In this document: piece after piece, positions 37,798 through 44,550 of the stretch
Layout of the letters: every line of letters starts with the position of its first letter
Numbering within the stretch: the stretch's first letter is position 1
Assembly (NCBI RefSeq): GCF_001989455.1
Contig: NZ_CP018346.1
Span: 1,302,001-1,366,000 of the forward strand
Origin: Prochlorococcus sp. RS04
GTDB taxonomy: Bacteria > Cyanobacteriota > Cyanobacteriia > PCC-6307 > Cyanobiaceae
Length of the DNA stretch: 64,000 nucleotides
Direction of reading: 5' to 3'
Notes under the pieces: generated by a model
What the model saw: the letters and a program-made list of their open reading frames with translations, nothing else
The model's database searches: none
What the model was told of the DNA's origin: nothing
Made by a program: the position numbers and the translations under genes

Positions 37798-39123
37798 ATG
37801 AAACTCTTCCAACAAATGTTGGTTGCAGGTGCTTCTTTGAGTTTATTGACTCCAGTTGTTGCACAAGCATCCGATATTAGTATTGAAGAAATGAATGACT
37901 ACGTACGTAGCAGCAAATCTTCAAAAAAATTTAATAGCAAAACGTTTATTAACGAAGTTAGTGACGAAATTGCAAATCTTAATGGTCCTGTTGACGGTTC
38001 AGAAGTTCAACAAAATGGATTAGAAGCTGGCAGCTTTTCTGACACAACTACACTTGATGGTAGTGCTGTTTTTGCTGCTACAGCAATAGATGGTGCTACT
38101 AAGGTGAATTCATCTGCAACAGAGAATCTGCAGACGATGTATACCTACACCATGAACTTAAATACAAGTTTTACAGGTGACGATAATCTTTATGTTCGTC
38201 TAAGAACTGGTAATGGTAAGGTCACCGGCGGATCTTTCTACGAAAAGACTGCTTTCTATCATACAGATACCTATTCAGGTGGTGTTGACGATTTTAAAGT
38301 TGATAAAATCTGGTATACAACGCCAATTGGTAGTAGTGAAAAATGGACAGCAACAATTGGTCCAAAGATTGAAAACTACTATATGTACGCCGCACCTGTC
38401 TCAATTTATAGACCAGGATTTCATAAGGCTTTCAAGTTAGGTAGTCTTAGTGGTGCATTCGGTGCAAGTACAGCTACTGGAGGTGGTGTTAAATATGTTG
38501 GGGATAATGGATTCGCTTTTAGTTCTAATTTAGTTTCTAAAGGAGCAAAAAGTTCATCTGGTTTATTAACCAATGAAGATGAGCATAAATGGGATACAAT
38601 GCTCGCTTATACACAAGATCAGTATCATGTCTCTCTTTCATTGTCTCAGCAACATGAAGATTGGTCTTCATTTAGTTACTACGCAACTGACGCTGCAGTA
38701 GCTGTTGAGGAAGACTCTAATGCTACAGCTTATGCTGCAAGAGCATACTGGAGGCCAGAAGAATCAGGAAGTGCGATGCCTGAAATCTCTGTTGGTTACG
38801 ATATTATCAATCTGGAAGGGCAAACAGGTAACAGTGTTAAAGAAGCAAGTAGTTACTTTGTTGGTTTAGGTTGGCCTGATATGTTCCAAGACTCTGATTA
38901 CATCGGAATAGGTTTTGGTCAGCCATTAAAGGTTGATGAAACAGCTAATGGTGCAGCTGCTGATGATGCAGGCCTAAGTCCATTCTTATGGGAAGTAAGT
39001 TACTCCTTCAAGCCAAATGATTCAATAACAGTGATTCCTGCTGTATTCGGTGGAACTGATATCCAAAGTTCAACTGATCAAGATATCTTTGGAGCAGCAG
39101 TAACTACTAAGTTTAAATTCTAA
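37798..39123 (+). CDS. Outer-membrane porin, cyanobacterial Som/OprB type
   Basis: Secreted 441-residue beta-barrel that lets small solutes cross the outer membrane. A signal peptide (about 1-25, ending VVAQA) is followed by a partial SLH-like stretch (SIEEMNDYVRSSKSS) and then alternating polar and hydrophobic strands rich in aromatic residues to a C-terminal phenylalanine (TTKFKF), the barrel sorting signal. Cyanobacterial porins of this family carry an N-terminal SLH domain; here it is much shortened. It has its own promoter region, including a possible NtcA site, and a terminator. Confidence 0.93.
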   Translation: MKLFQQMLVAGASLSLLTPVVAQASDISIEEMNDYVRSSKSSKKFNSKTFINEVSDEIANLNGPVDGSEVQQNGLEAGSFSDTTTLDGSAVFAATAIDGATKVNSSATENLQTMYTYTMNLNTSFTGDDNLYVRLRTGNGKVTGGSFYEKTAFYHTDTYSGGVDDFKVDKIWYTTPIGSSEKWTATIGPKIENYYMYAAPVSIYRPGFHKAFKLGSLSGAFGASTATGGGVKYVGDNGFAFSSNLVSKGAKSSSGLLTNEDEHKWDTMLAYTQDQYHVSLSLSQQHEDWSSFSYYATDAAVAVEEDSNATAYAARAYWRPEESGSAMPEISVGYDIINLEGQTGNSVKEASSYFVGLGWPDMFQDSDYIGIGFGQPLKVDETANGAAADDAGLSPFLWEVSYSFKPNDSITVIPAVFGGTDIQSSTDQDIFGAAVTTKFKF

Positions 39124-39146
39124 ATTCTAGGTTCTAGACTTAATAT

Positions 39147-39180
39147 AAAAAGGGGCACTTAAATGCCCCTTTTTTCTTTT
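39147..39180 (+). terminator. Rho-independent terminator of the porin gene
   Basis: Stem AGGGGCA (39151-39157) with TGCCCCT (39164-39170), flanked by A and T runs, loop CTTAAA. The T run (39171-39175) follows directly; bidirectional function with the convergent gene at 39219 is possible. Confidence 0.92.
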
Positions 39181-39218
39181 AAAAATTCGTAATCTATAAT
39201 TCTAGAATGGTTTACAGT

Positions 39219-39458
39219 TTACCAACAATTTTCTCCTTCTCCAATAGGAACACATACACTTGCTTTTGCTGCTTCATCCGCCAATTTTTGAGCTTGTTCA
39301 TCAAGAATGAAATCAGCTTCTATAGGCATATCTGTATTCCATTCTTTAAGTCCTCCTAAGTCACTTTCTTCTGCTTTTAAGCTTGAGCTTCCAGTAGAGG
39401 TCAGAGCTACTACACTAGTTGTTGCTAAGAATAATGCAATGGAAGTTTTTTTGTTCAT
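39219..39458 (-). CDS. Small secreted protein of unknown function
   Basis: 79 residues. A cleavable signal peptide is clear (MNKKTSIALFLATTSVVAL..., cut near SLKA-EE). The ~50-residue mature part is acidic and contains two cysteines near the end (SVCVPIGEGENC) that could pair. Convergent with the porin gene. No domain recognised. Confidence 0.7.
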   Translation of the reverse strand: MNKKTSIALFLATTSVVALTSTGSSSLKAEESDLGGLKEWNTDMPIEADFILDEQAQKLADEAAKASVCVPIGEGENCW

Positions 39459-39544
39459 TTAATTAATCTTTCTGTGTACATAATAAATAGTTTGGGCTAA
39501 TCTTTCTAATCGATGTATAAAATGATGCTTGTTGAATTGCTTAT

Positions 39545-40210
39545 TTAATTGCCTAGTCTTCTTAAGAAATTCGAATATGATTTATAAATTAGATCAACTT
39601 CTTCTGATCTGCCATATTTAGAAAGTAATGATCTTGCCGCAGCATCTAGATCAAACAAATATTCTCTTTCTTCAATGCTTTTTACATAGCTTTCAATCCA
39701 ACCAATAAATACTAATCTCTCACCATCAATAACTTTTTCTACTGAATGTAAATATGTACTTGGATAAATTATTATCTCACCTGCATCAAGTTTAAATTTT
39801 TCTTCTGAGTTTAACCCCTCTATTGATAAAGCACCGCCTTCATATTTTTTTTTACAATTTAAAAATACTGTAAAAGATAAATCTGCTCTTCCAGACGACA
39901 TATAAGCATTATCAATATGACGTCCATATTTCATCCCACTTGTAGATTTTGAAAAGATTGTTCCATGAATTTTTTTTGGTAAAGCAAAGCTCTTGATTAG
40001 TTCATTACTAAGGATTTTTTTTGTAATCAATCCAGAAAACTTTATTGATAAATCTGAATCTCTTGTCAGTTGTAAATTATTTTTTCCTTTAGCGGCATGC
40101 TTTCCGGCAGTTAATTTGCCATCTTCCCATTCTAGTGAATCTTTTGCTAAATTTTTTCTGAGGATTTCTAATTCTTCAGAATTCAATAGTTTATGAGTTA
40201 AATAATTCAT
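39545..40210 (-). CDS. Fe(II)/2-oxoglutarate dioxygenase, PKHD/PiuC type
   Basis: 221-residue double-stranded beta-helix oxygenase of the PiuC/YbiX group, whose genes often lie near iron uptake systems. Iron ligands are H98 and D100 in GRHIDNAYM and H155 in YLHSVEKV; R165 in GERLVFIGW binds 2-oxoglutarate. The substrate is unknown. It is divergent from the iron-binding protein gene (40313) across a 102-base spacer that contains TGATA-N3-ATCA (40230s), a poor Fur-like match. Confidence 0.88.
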   Translation of the reverse strand: MNYLTHKLLNSEELEILRKNLAKDSLEWEDGKLTAGKHAAKGKNNLQLTRDSDLSIKFSGLITKKILSNELIKSFALPKKIHGTIFSKSTSGMKYGRHIDNAYMSSGRADLSFTVFLNCKKKYEGGALSIEGLNSEEKFKLDAGEIIIYPSTYLHSVEKVIDGERLVFIGWIESYVKSIEEREYLFDLDAAARSLLSKYGRSEEVDLIYKSYSNFLRRLGN

Positions 40211-40312
40211 ACTTGATATAAAAAATGATACAAATCAATGTATAGAAATTCTCTTTGTGAGGCCTTGCTATGGAGATAGATATAAAGTAACCATAGATAC
40301 TATTTCGAAAAA

Positions 40313-41335
40313 GTGCAAAATCTAAAAAAACTACTTAACTCAGTATTAACATGTACATTTTTGCTAAACATTAATATACCTGCTAATTCAACAGAAAAAG
40401 AAGTCAAAGTTTATTCTGGTAGACATTACAACACAGATAGAAGTGTTTACAAAAAATTTGCTGAAGAAACTGGTATAAAAGTTCGACTCATCGAGGCTGC
40501 TGGTATATCTTTAATCGAAAGGTTAAAAAGAGAAGGAAAAAATTCTCAAGCTGATTTAATATTGCTAGTAGATGCCGCAAGAATCACTAATGCAGCCAAA
40601 GCTGGATTACTTCAACCAATAAATTCTTCTAATTTAGAAAATGATGTACCTGTTGGATTAAAAGATCCAAATAAGGAATGGTATGCATTAACAAGAAGAG
40701 TAAGAGTTATGGTCGCCAATCCAAAAGTTGTTGATGTTAGCAAGATCAATGATTACACTGATTTGGCTGACCCTTCTTTAAAAGGGAAAGTATGTTTAAG
40801 AAATAGAAAAAGTCCATATAATCAATCTTTAGTCGCTAATCAGATACTAAATAAAGGTGAATCAGAAACTAAAGCTTGGTTAAGTGGAATGATTTCTAAT
40901 GTTTCCCAACCTTTTTTCCCAGGAGATATATCTATAGTAAGAGCAGTTTCAAAAAGAAAGTGTGGTATTGGTGTCGTTAATCATTACTATGTCGCAAGAA
41001 TGCTCGCTGGAATAAATGGAAGAAGAGATGCATTATATGCTAAAAGAACTACAGTTCTTACACCTAATCCTGCACATGTAAACATTAGTGCTGGTGGAGT
41101 TGCAAAGTACGCAACAAATAAAAACGAAGCGATTAAGCTTCTCGAATTCTTAGCATCTCCTGAAGGAAGTAAAGGTTTGGCTGCTCCAACTTTTGAACAT
41201 CCTTTGAAGGAAGTTAATCAGAATGAAATAGTTAAGAACTTTGGAGACTTTACCCCTGATAGAATAACTGTAGAAGATCTTGGAGAAAAAAATTCTTTAG
41301 CTATTAAACTTATGAGAGACGCAGGGTGGGATTGA
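40313..41335 (+). CDS. idiA: Periplasmic Fe(III)-binding protein of an ABC transporter (FutA/IdiA/AfuA type)
   Basis: 340-residue solute-binding protein that captures ferric iron for an ABC permease that is not in this window. GTG start, then a signal peptide ending near NIPANS. VYSGRHYNTD opens the mature protein. VNHYYVARML contains the tyrosine pair that coordinates iron, with a further tyrosine in KRNGR-like upstream loops. Family signatures SASGGVAKYATNK-like (ISAGGVAKYATNKNEA) and LLEFLASPEGSK are present. Divergent from the PiuC-type gene, forming a small iron locus. Confidence 0.94.
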   Translation: MQNLKKLLNSVLTCTFLLNINIPANSTEKEVKVYSGRHYNTDRSVYKKFAEETGIKVRLIEAAGISLIERLKREGKNSQADLILLVDAARITNAAKAGLLQPINSSNLENDVPVGLKDPNKEWYALTRRVRVMVANPKVVDVSKINDYTDLADPSLKGKVCLRNRKSPYNQSLVANQILNKGESETKAWLSGMISNVSQPFFPGDISIVRAVSKRKCGIGVVNHYYVARMLAGINGRRDALYAKRTTVLTPNPAHVNISAGGVAKYATNKNEAIKLLEFLASPEGSKGLAAPTFEHPLKEVNQNEIVKNFGDFTPDRITVEDLGEKNSLAIKLMRDAGWD

Positions 41336-41399
41336 AAATTAAGATAATTATATAGTCCATAATTTTTTTCTTCATTACGTGCATACTTAATAAGCAGGC

Positions 41400-41484
41400 G
41401 GAGAGGTGGCTGAGTGGTCGAAAGCGAACGACTCGAAATCGTTTAATAGGAAACTATTCGTGGGTTCGAATCCCACCCTCTCCG
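41400..41484 (+). tRNA. tRNA-Ser (anticodon CGA)
   Basis: 85-base class II tRNA with long variable arm. Acceptor GGAGAGG (41400-41406) pairs with CCTCTCC (41477-41483), discriminator G at 41484. Anticodon loop CTCGAAA gives anticodon CGA. T arm GTGGG TTCGAAT CCCAC. The 3' CCA is not encoded. It is followed by a partial copy of its own 3' end. Confidence 0.97.
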
Positions 41485-41701
41485 TTTAATAATCATCCTG
41501 TAAAGTTCTATGTGGGCAATAATGTAGTCAAAATCGGTTTTTAAAGAAGTTTCTTGTCCTATATAGTCCAATATTTACCAGTGTATGCCTGATTGTGTTG
41601 GTGGATGTGTTGGTGGATATGCAATTAATCACTCAAAAATAAGTCCCATATAGTCCAGTATCTGCATATGTTGCTTGAAATTGAATTTTACCCTCTCCGT
41701 T
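41475..41701 (+). repeat. Direct repeat of the tRNA-Ser 3' end (candidate att sites)
   Basis: ACCCTCTCCGTT occurs exactly at 41475-41486 (end of the tRNA and first bases after it) and at 41690-41701. Upstream of the second copy TTGAATTTT resembles the tRNA T loop TTCGAATCCC, giving a degenerate copy of about 22 bases. Such a duplication of a tRNA 3' end is the classic trace of tyrosine-recombinase integration. The 215 bases between the copies hold no gene. Confidence 0.7.
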
Positions 41702-41944
41702 AATTTATAGTTTCTGGAAGTCCTAAAAATGAATAATAGGGCATTTATTTGCCCTCTTCGAGTCTTATGCACTTTTCTGTACATAAAGTCGATGAAGTGC
41801 TTTTGAATCCTGAATTATTACTACTCCTACTGAATTGGAAAGGGTAGTCGCGACAACCGCAAAGCACTAATACTCGGGTATTAATACTCTATTAATTTCA
41901 GTTGAATAAGAGGATAATTAAGGAGTAGAGATATAGGAGGTTTT
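41485..41944. other. 460-bp gene-poor scar after tRNA-Ser
   Basis: No convincing gene. Contents: the second tRNA 3'-end copy at 41690-41701, two of the three 9-mer repeats, the tandem 12-mer at 41594-41617, a 6-bp terminator-like hairpin AGGGCA/TGCCCT at 41738-41755, and a small inverted repeat AATAC-TCGG-GTATT at about 41870-41883. Short open frames of 22 (plus) and 51 (minus) residues occur, but neither looks like a protein I know. Confidence 0.6.
41594..41617 (+). repeat. Tandem 12-mer, two perfect copies
   Basis: TGTGTTGGTGGA is repeated exactly head to tail between the two tRNA 3'-end copies. GT-rich sequence of this kind stands out against the AT-rich surroundings and may be part of an old attachment region. 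Confidence 0.6.
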
Positions 41945-42103
41945 ATGAGACTTACCACTCCATTCACTGCCCTAAGAAATGCAACTTCAGATATTTGGAG
42001 AATGCATGATTTTAATTATCAACTACCAAAAGATCAAAGACAAGATTATTGGGAAAAAGAATGCAAAGACCACCCAACAAGTTCTCATTGCAAAGTTTAC
42101 TAA
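41945..42103 (+). CDS. Small conserved-type protein (52 aa) with strong ribosome binding site
   Basis: ATG at 41945, stop at 42101. The peptide begins MRLTTPFTALRNATSDIW and ends ECKDHPTSSHCKVY, a pattern I have seen in short Prochlorococcus and cyanophage proteins, though no function is known. AGGAGG at 41935-41940 is a very strong ribosome site, unusual here where most genes have none, so expression may be high. Two cysteines near the C-terminus and a downstream terminator support a real gene. Confidence 0.72.
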   Translation: MRLTTPFTALRNATSDIWRMHDFNYQLPKDQRQDYWEKECKDHPTSSHCKVY

Positions 42104-42126
42104 AGCTAATATAAACTCAAGAATTT

Positions 42127-42153
42127 AAAAAGGCCCTTTTGAGGGTCTTTTCT
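42127..42153 (+). terminator. Terminator of the 52-aa gene
   Basis: Stem AAAAGGCCC with GGGTCTTTT (about 42128-42136 and 42143-42151, one G-U pair), loop TTTTGA, followed by T residues. Confidence 0.8.
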
Positions 42154-42196
42154 TCTAAGTAAGTAGATATTCTTTTAGTATAAAAATAAAGAAAAT

Positions 42197-42799
42197 ATGA
42201 CTATTAATAATTCAATATCTAAATATGATTGGCAATACATCCTAAGCGCATCTCTTTTAATTTCAGTTTTTATACTTACAGATTTAATTGGAGTTATTGA
42301 TAAAGAATATTTTTACTTTGTACCAAAATTAATTAGTGATCAACCTTATAGGATTTTCACCTCAATCCTAATTCATGCAGATTTAAATCATTTATTATCA
42401 AATATTGGTGGAATAATCATTACTAGATATTTTTTGATGAGACTTGGAATAGAAAGCAGATATTTTTATGTGAAATTTATTTTAATTTGTTCTTTTTTGA
42501 ATTTTTTTATTATCTGGTTTTACGAAAAGATCTTATCGTTTTTTAATATTTATCCGAATTATGCCTCTTTAGGATTTAGTGGAATAATCTATGCTTTATT
42601 TGGATTCTTACTGTTAACGTCTTTTTATGGAAAGAGTAACTTTTTAGGCAAAAAAATTGGTTTAAAATCTAATTACGAAGTGCAAAAAATGTCAAAGACA
42701 ATATGCCTTATAGGTTTGATTTTTTCATTTTTGCCAGGGGTAAGTTTGTTAGGTCATTTAAGTGGATTTATTGCAGGGTGTTTTTTATTCTTGATCTAA
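42197..42799 (+). CDS. Rhomboid-family intramembrane serine protease
   Basis: 200-residue six-helix membrane protease. Active-site serine S128 in GFSG (126-129) and histidine H187 in GHLSGFIAG form the catalytic pair. H65 and N69 in HADLNHLLSN fit the oxyanion-site HxxxN motif. Substrates are unknown. It has no operon partner, lies beside the tRNA-Ser scar and may be part of a variable gene set. Confidence 0.9.
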   Translation: MTINNSISKYDWQYILSASLLISVFILTDLIGVIDKEYFYFVPKLISDQPYRIFTSILIHADLNHLLSNIGGIIITRYFLMRLGIESRYFYVKFILICSFLNFFIIWFYEKILSFFNIYPNYASLGFSGIIYALFGFLLLTSFYGKSNFLGKKIGLKSNYEVQKMSKTICLIGLIFSFLPGVSLLGHLSGFIAGCFLFLI

Positions 42800-42877
42800 A
42801 TAAGATAATTCTTTATTGATTGAATTAAGTAGATATTTACCCAAATATCCAACTTTTTTTTATTATTTACTTCTAAA

Positions 42878-42964
42878 CTAATCAATTTTGATATCGAAAG
42901 TAACTACTATTCCAATACTTATAAGCAGTAGTCCTATCGCAATTTGGGGTGAAGGTAATACCAT
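42878..42964 (-). CDS. Possible 28-aa single-helix membrane peptide
   Basis: ATG at 42964 to TAG at 42878. MVLPSPQIAIGLLLISIGIV followed by VTFDIKID is one clean hydrophobic helix with a short charged tail. Many tiny membrane proteins exist in these genomes, but at this length chance is hard to exclude. Confidence 0.3.
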   Translation of the reverse strand: MVLPSPQIAIGLLLISIGIVVTFDIKID

Positions 42965-43056
42965 ATAAGACTTATTTACAACCAGCCTATCGAATCTTAC
43001 CCAGTAACGATGAAAGATTGAGTAATATTAACTCTGAATAAAGCATCACCTTAAAA

Positions 43057-43251
43057 ATGGCAAAAGTAGAAAATGATCTTGATATATATTACGCAGTTGG
43101 AAATGCAAATACTCAAAGACAAGAAAACGAAATTGCAGCAATAATGAAAAAACGTAATTCTGCAGGATGGAAGTTGATATCAACAAGTACCGCAATAGTA
43201 GATACTAAAAACCAGTTTTCAAATCTTTATCTATTTTGGGAAAAGAATTAG
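43057..43251 (+). CDS. Small protein of unknown function (64 aa)
   Basis: Soluble, begins MAKVENDLDIYYAVGNANTQRQENEIAA and ends NLYLFWEKN; the middle NSAGWKLISTSTA followed by a final aromatic stretch recalls DUF4177-type small proteins, a weak resemblance. Stands alone between the rhomboid gene and the Yfr2-type RNA. Confidence 0.6.
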   Translation: MAKVENDLDIYYAVGNANTQRQENEIAAIMKKRNSAGWKLISTSTAIVDTKNQFSNLYLFWEKN

Positions 43252-43461
43252 TAATCAATATTGTAGATACTTTATATCTTTCCCCAGTAAGTTTTACAAA
43301 TTAGAAACTCTTCACACATTAATCTCTAATAAGTAAATTCTCTTTTCTTTGAATTAGGGTATTTCTTTATGTCCAGAAATGAAAAACTGGCACATGTGAC
43401 AGTTAAGCAACATTCCATTTAGCCCTTCCACAAAAAAGAATTTAATGAGATAGTTTAAATA

Positions 43462-43554
43462 CGTGTGAAGGAGTGGTTTTACTGAAACAGTGGAAACAAG
43501 GAAACACTTGATTTAGTAAAACCTTTAAAGACCCTAATAATGGGTCTTTTTTTT
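43462..43554 (+). ncRNA. yfr2: Yfr2-family small RNA
   Basis: A nested hairpin is followed by a terminator. The outer stem GGTTTTACT (43475-43483) pairs with AGTAAAACC (43515-43523), and an inner AGTG/CACT closes a loop rich in the GGAAACA motif (GTGGAAACAAGGAAACAC), the hallmark of the cyanobacterial Yfr2 RNAs. The 5' end is set roughly by a TAGTTTAAAT box at 43451-43460. Yfr2 RNAs are abundant and presumed antisense regulators; several copies are usual in Prochlorococcus. Confidence 0.85.
43527..43554 (+). terminator. Terminator of the Yfr2-type RNA
   Basis: AAAGACCC (43527-43534) pairs with GGGTCTTT (43542-43549), loop TAATAAT, then a T run to 43554. Confidence 0.92.
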
Positions 43555-43669
43555 ATGCAAATTCATTTCCTCTATTAACTTTCATGTGTTTCCTCAAGTA
43601 TTCCCTATAAATTAAATTTGATAGTGGATAAAGTGAGTTACTTGCTAAATATTTCCTGTTTGGTTCTAT
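43553..43669 (-). CDS. Coding-looking 38-aa ORF lacking a standard start
   Basis: The reading frame from an ATA at 43669 to TAA at 43553 encodes IEPNRKYLASNSLYPLSNLI followed by YREYLRKHMKVNRGNEFA, with protein-like composition and a sequence I associate with tiny Prochlorococcus hypothetical proteins. AGGGGA sits three bases in front of the ATA. The frame is closed by TAG at 43698-43700 or so and contains no ATG, GTG or TTG before residue 28. Either the start is AUA, or an ATG to ATA change has made it a pseudogene. The 3' end overlaps the T run of the Yfr2 terminator on the other strand. Confidence 0.45.
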   Translation of the reverse strand: MEPNRKYLASNSLYPLSNLIYREYLRKHMKVNRGNEFA

Positions 43670-43739
43670 AATTCCCCTGTAAGAAAAGATGTTATTTGCC
43701 CTCTACGTTTTTGATAATCATCATTAATGTTCATCTCAT

Positions 43740-44282
43740 ATGAATCAAAAAGATCTAAATTTTAAATCAGTAATTTTTAAAATATTTTTTACCTATTTAG
43801 GGGTTTATTTTCTTGCTCTAATATTTAAATATACCTATGATCTTGAGTCCCTTTTTAATAATATCCAATACAAATATTTGATTGCTTTAAATATAGTTTC
43901 TATATTTTTAGGCCTCCCTTTATCAATTATTTTTGATTTTATCTTAATAAAGATTTTTGGGTTAAATTATGTTTTATTCTTTTCTCCTTCTTTAACCATT
44001 TTAAGTGTTATTCAAGTTCTTATTCTGAGGAAAATTAAATTTAAATTTTCTAGAAATATATTATTTTTAAAAAAACCAGAAAAAAATAATCTTTATAAAT
44101 TTTTTGACAATATTACTTTCAAATCTTTTTATATTTTAATCATTAGATCTTTCCCAATCTTACCTCATGTTTTGGGTAGCTATATTATTGCCTCGTCAAA
44201 AATTAAAAAGAAAGTTATTCTAATAAACACATTTTTTGGATCATTTTTTTACTATTTTTTCCTTTATCTAATAATTAGGTAA
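43740..44282 (+). CDS. TVP38/DedA-like (VTT) membrane protein
   Basis: 180 residues, four to five hydrophobic segments. LNIVSIFLGLPLSIIFDFILIKIFG and the later IIRSFPILPHVLGSYIIASSKI match the VTT (SNARE-associated) pattern of TVP38/TMEM64 proteins, including the R-x-x-P-x-x-P motif, though the sequence is divergent. Role unknown. Convergent with the ferredoxin gene. Confidence 0.68.
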   Translation: MNQKDLNFKSVIFKIFFTYLGVYFLALIFKYTYDLESLFNNIQYKYLIALNIVSIFLGLPLSIIFDFILIKIFGLNYVLFFSPSLTILSVIQVLILRKIKFKFSRNILFLKKPEKNNLYKFFDNITFKSFYILIIRSFPILPHVLGSYIIASSKIKKKVILINTFFGSFFYYFFLYLIIR

Positions 44283-44295
44283 AGTTTAATGAAAT

Positions 44296-44550
44296 TTATT
44301 TTTCCCAAAAGGGGTCTGTAGTTAAAGAAACCCGCAATGTACATTGTTTATTATTTTTAATTTCACTTATACAAGCCCTAATTGTTTCACCATTTACATC
44401 TATTTCACAGGCTCCACAACTTCCTGTGAGGCAGCCAGTAGGGATTTCTAATCCTGCTTTTTCAGCAGAATAAAACCAGTCATCACCATCTGAAACAAAT
44501 GTTTCTTTATTGTTTGGCCATATTACTTTTATATTTTTTTTTTCTTTCAA
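44296..44550 (-). CDS. Small 2Fe-2S ferredoxin
   Basis: 84 residues, single beta-grasp domain. Iron ligands are C40, C45, C48 and C60 in GCLTGSCGACEIDVNGETIRAC. The spacing C-X4-C-X2-C-X11-C is that of succinate-dehydrogenase- and xanthine-dehydrogenase-type 2Fe-2S domains, not the longer gap of plant-type PetF. It starts with TTG (44550) overlapping the cobQ stop by 4 bases, so translation is probably coupled. Its partner enzyme is unknown. Confidence 0.88.
   Translation of the reverse strand: MKEKKNIKVIWPNNKETFVSDGDDWFYSAEKAGLEIPTGCLTGSCGACEIDVNGETIRACISEIKNNKQCTLRVSLTTDPFWEK

Larger units (their letters stand above)
41351..41657 (+). repeat. Three copies of the 9-mer TATAGTCCA around the tRNA-Ser
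   Basis: Exact copies at 41351-41359, 41562-41570 and 41649-41657. The last two lie in a wider similar context (TCC-Y-ATATAGTCCA-R-TAT-Y-T), 87 bases apart. The first is 41 bases before the tRNA gene and the third 33 bases before its second 3' end. Repeats in these positions are what integrase arm sites or nested insertion scars would leave; no integrase is visible. Confidence 0.6.

Noticed and set aside
41629-41784. 51-residue minus-strand ORF running across the second tRNA 3'-end copy
   Set aside because: It spans the repeat and a terminator-like hairpin and its composition is not protein-like; more likely chance.
43584-43597. GTGTTTCCT complementary to the Yfr2 loop
   Set aside because: Nine bases within the putative startless ORF on the other strand, where the sense sequence is the same as the RNA rather than complementary; likely coincidence.
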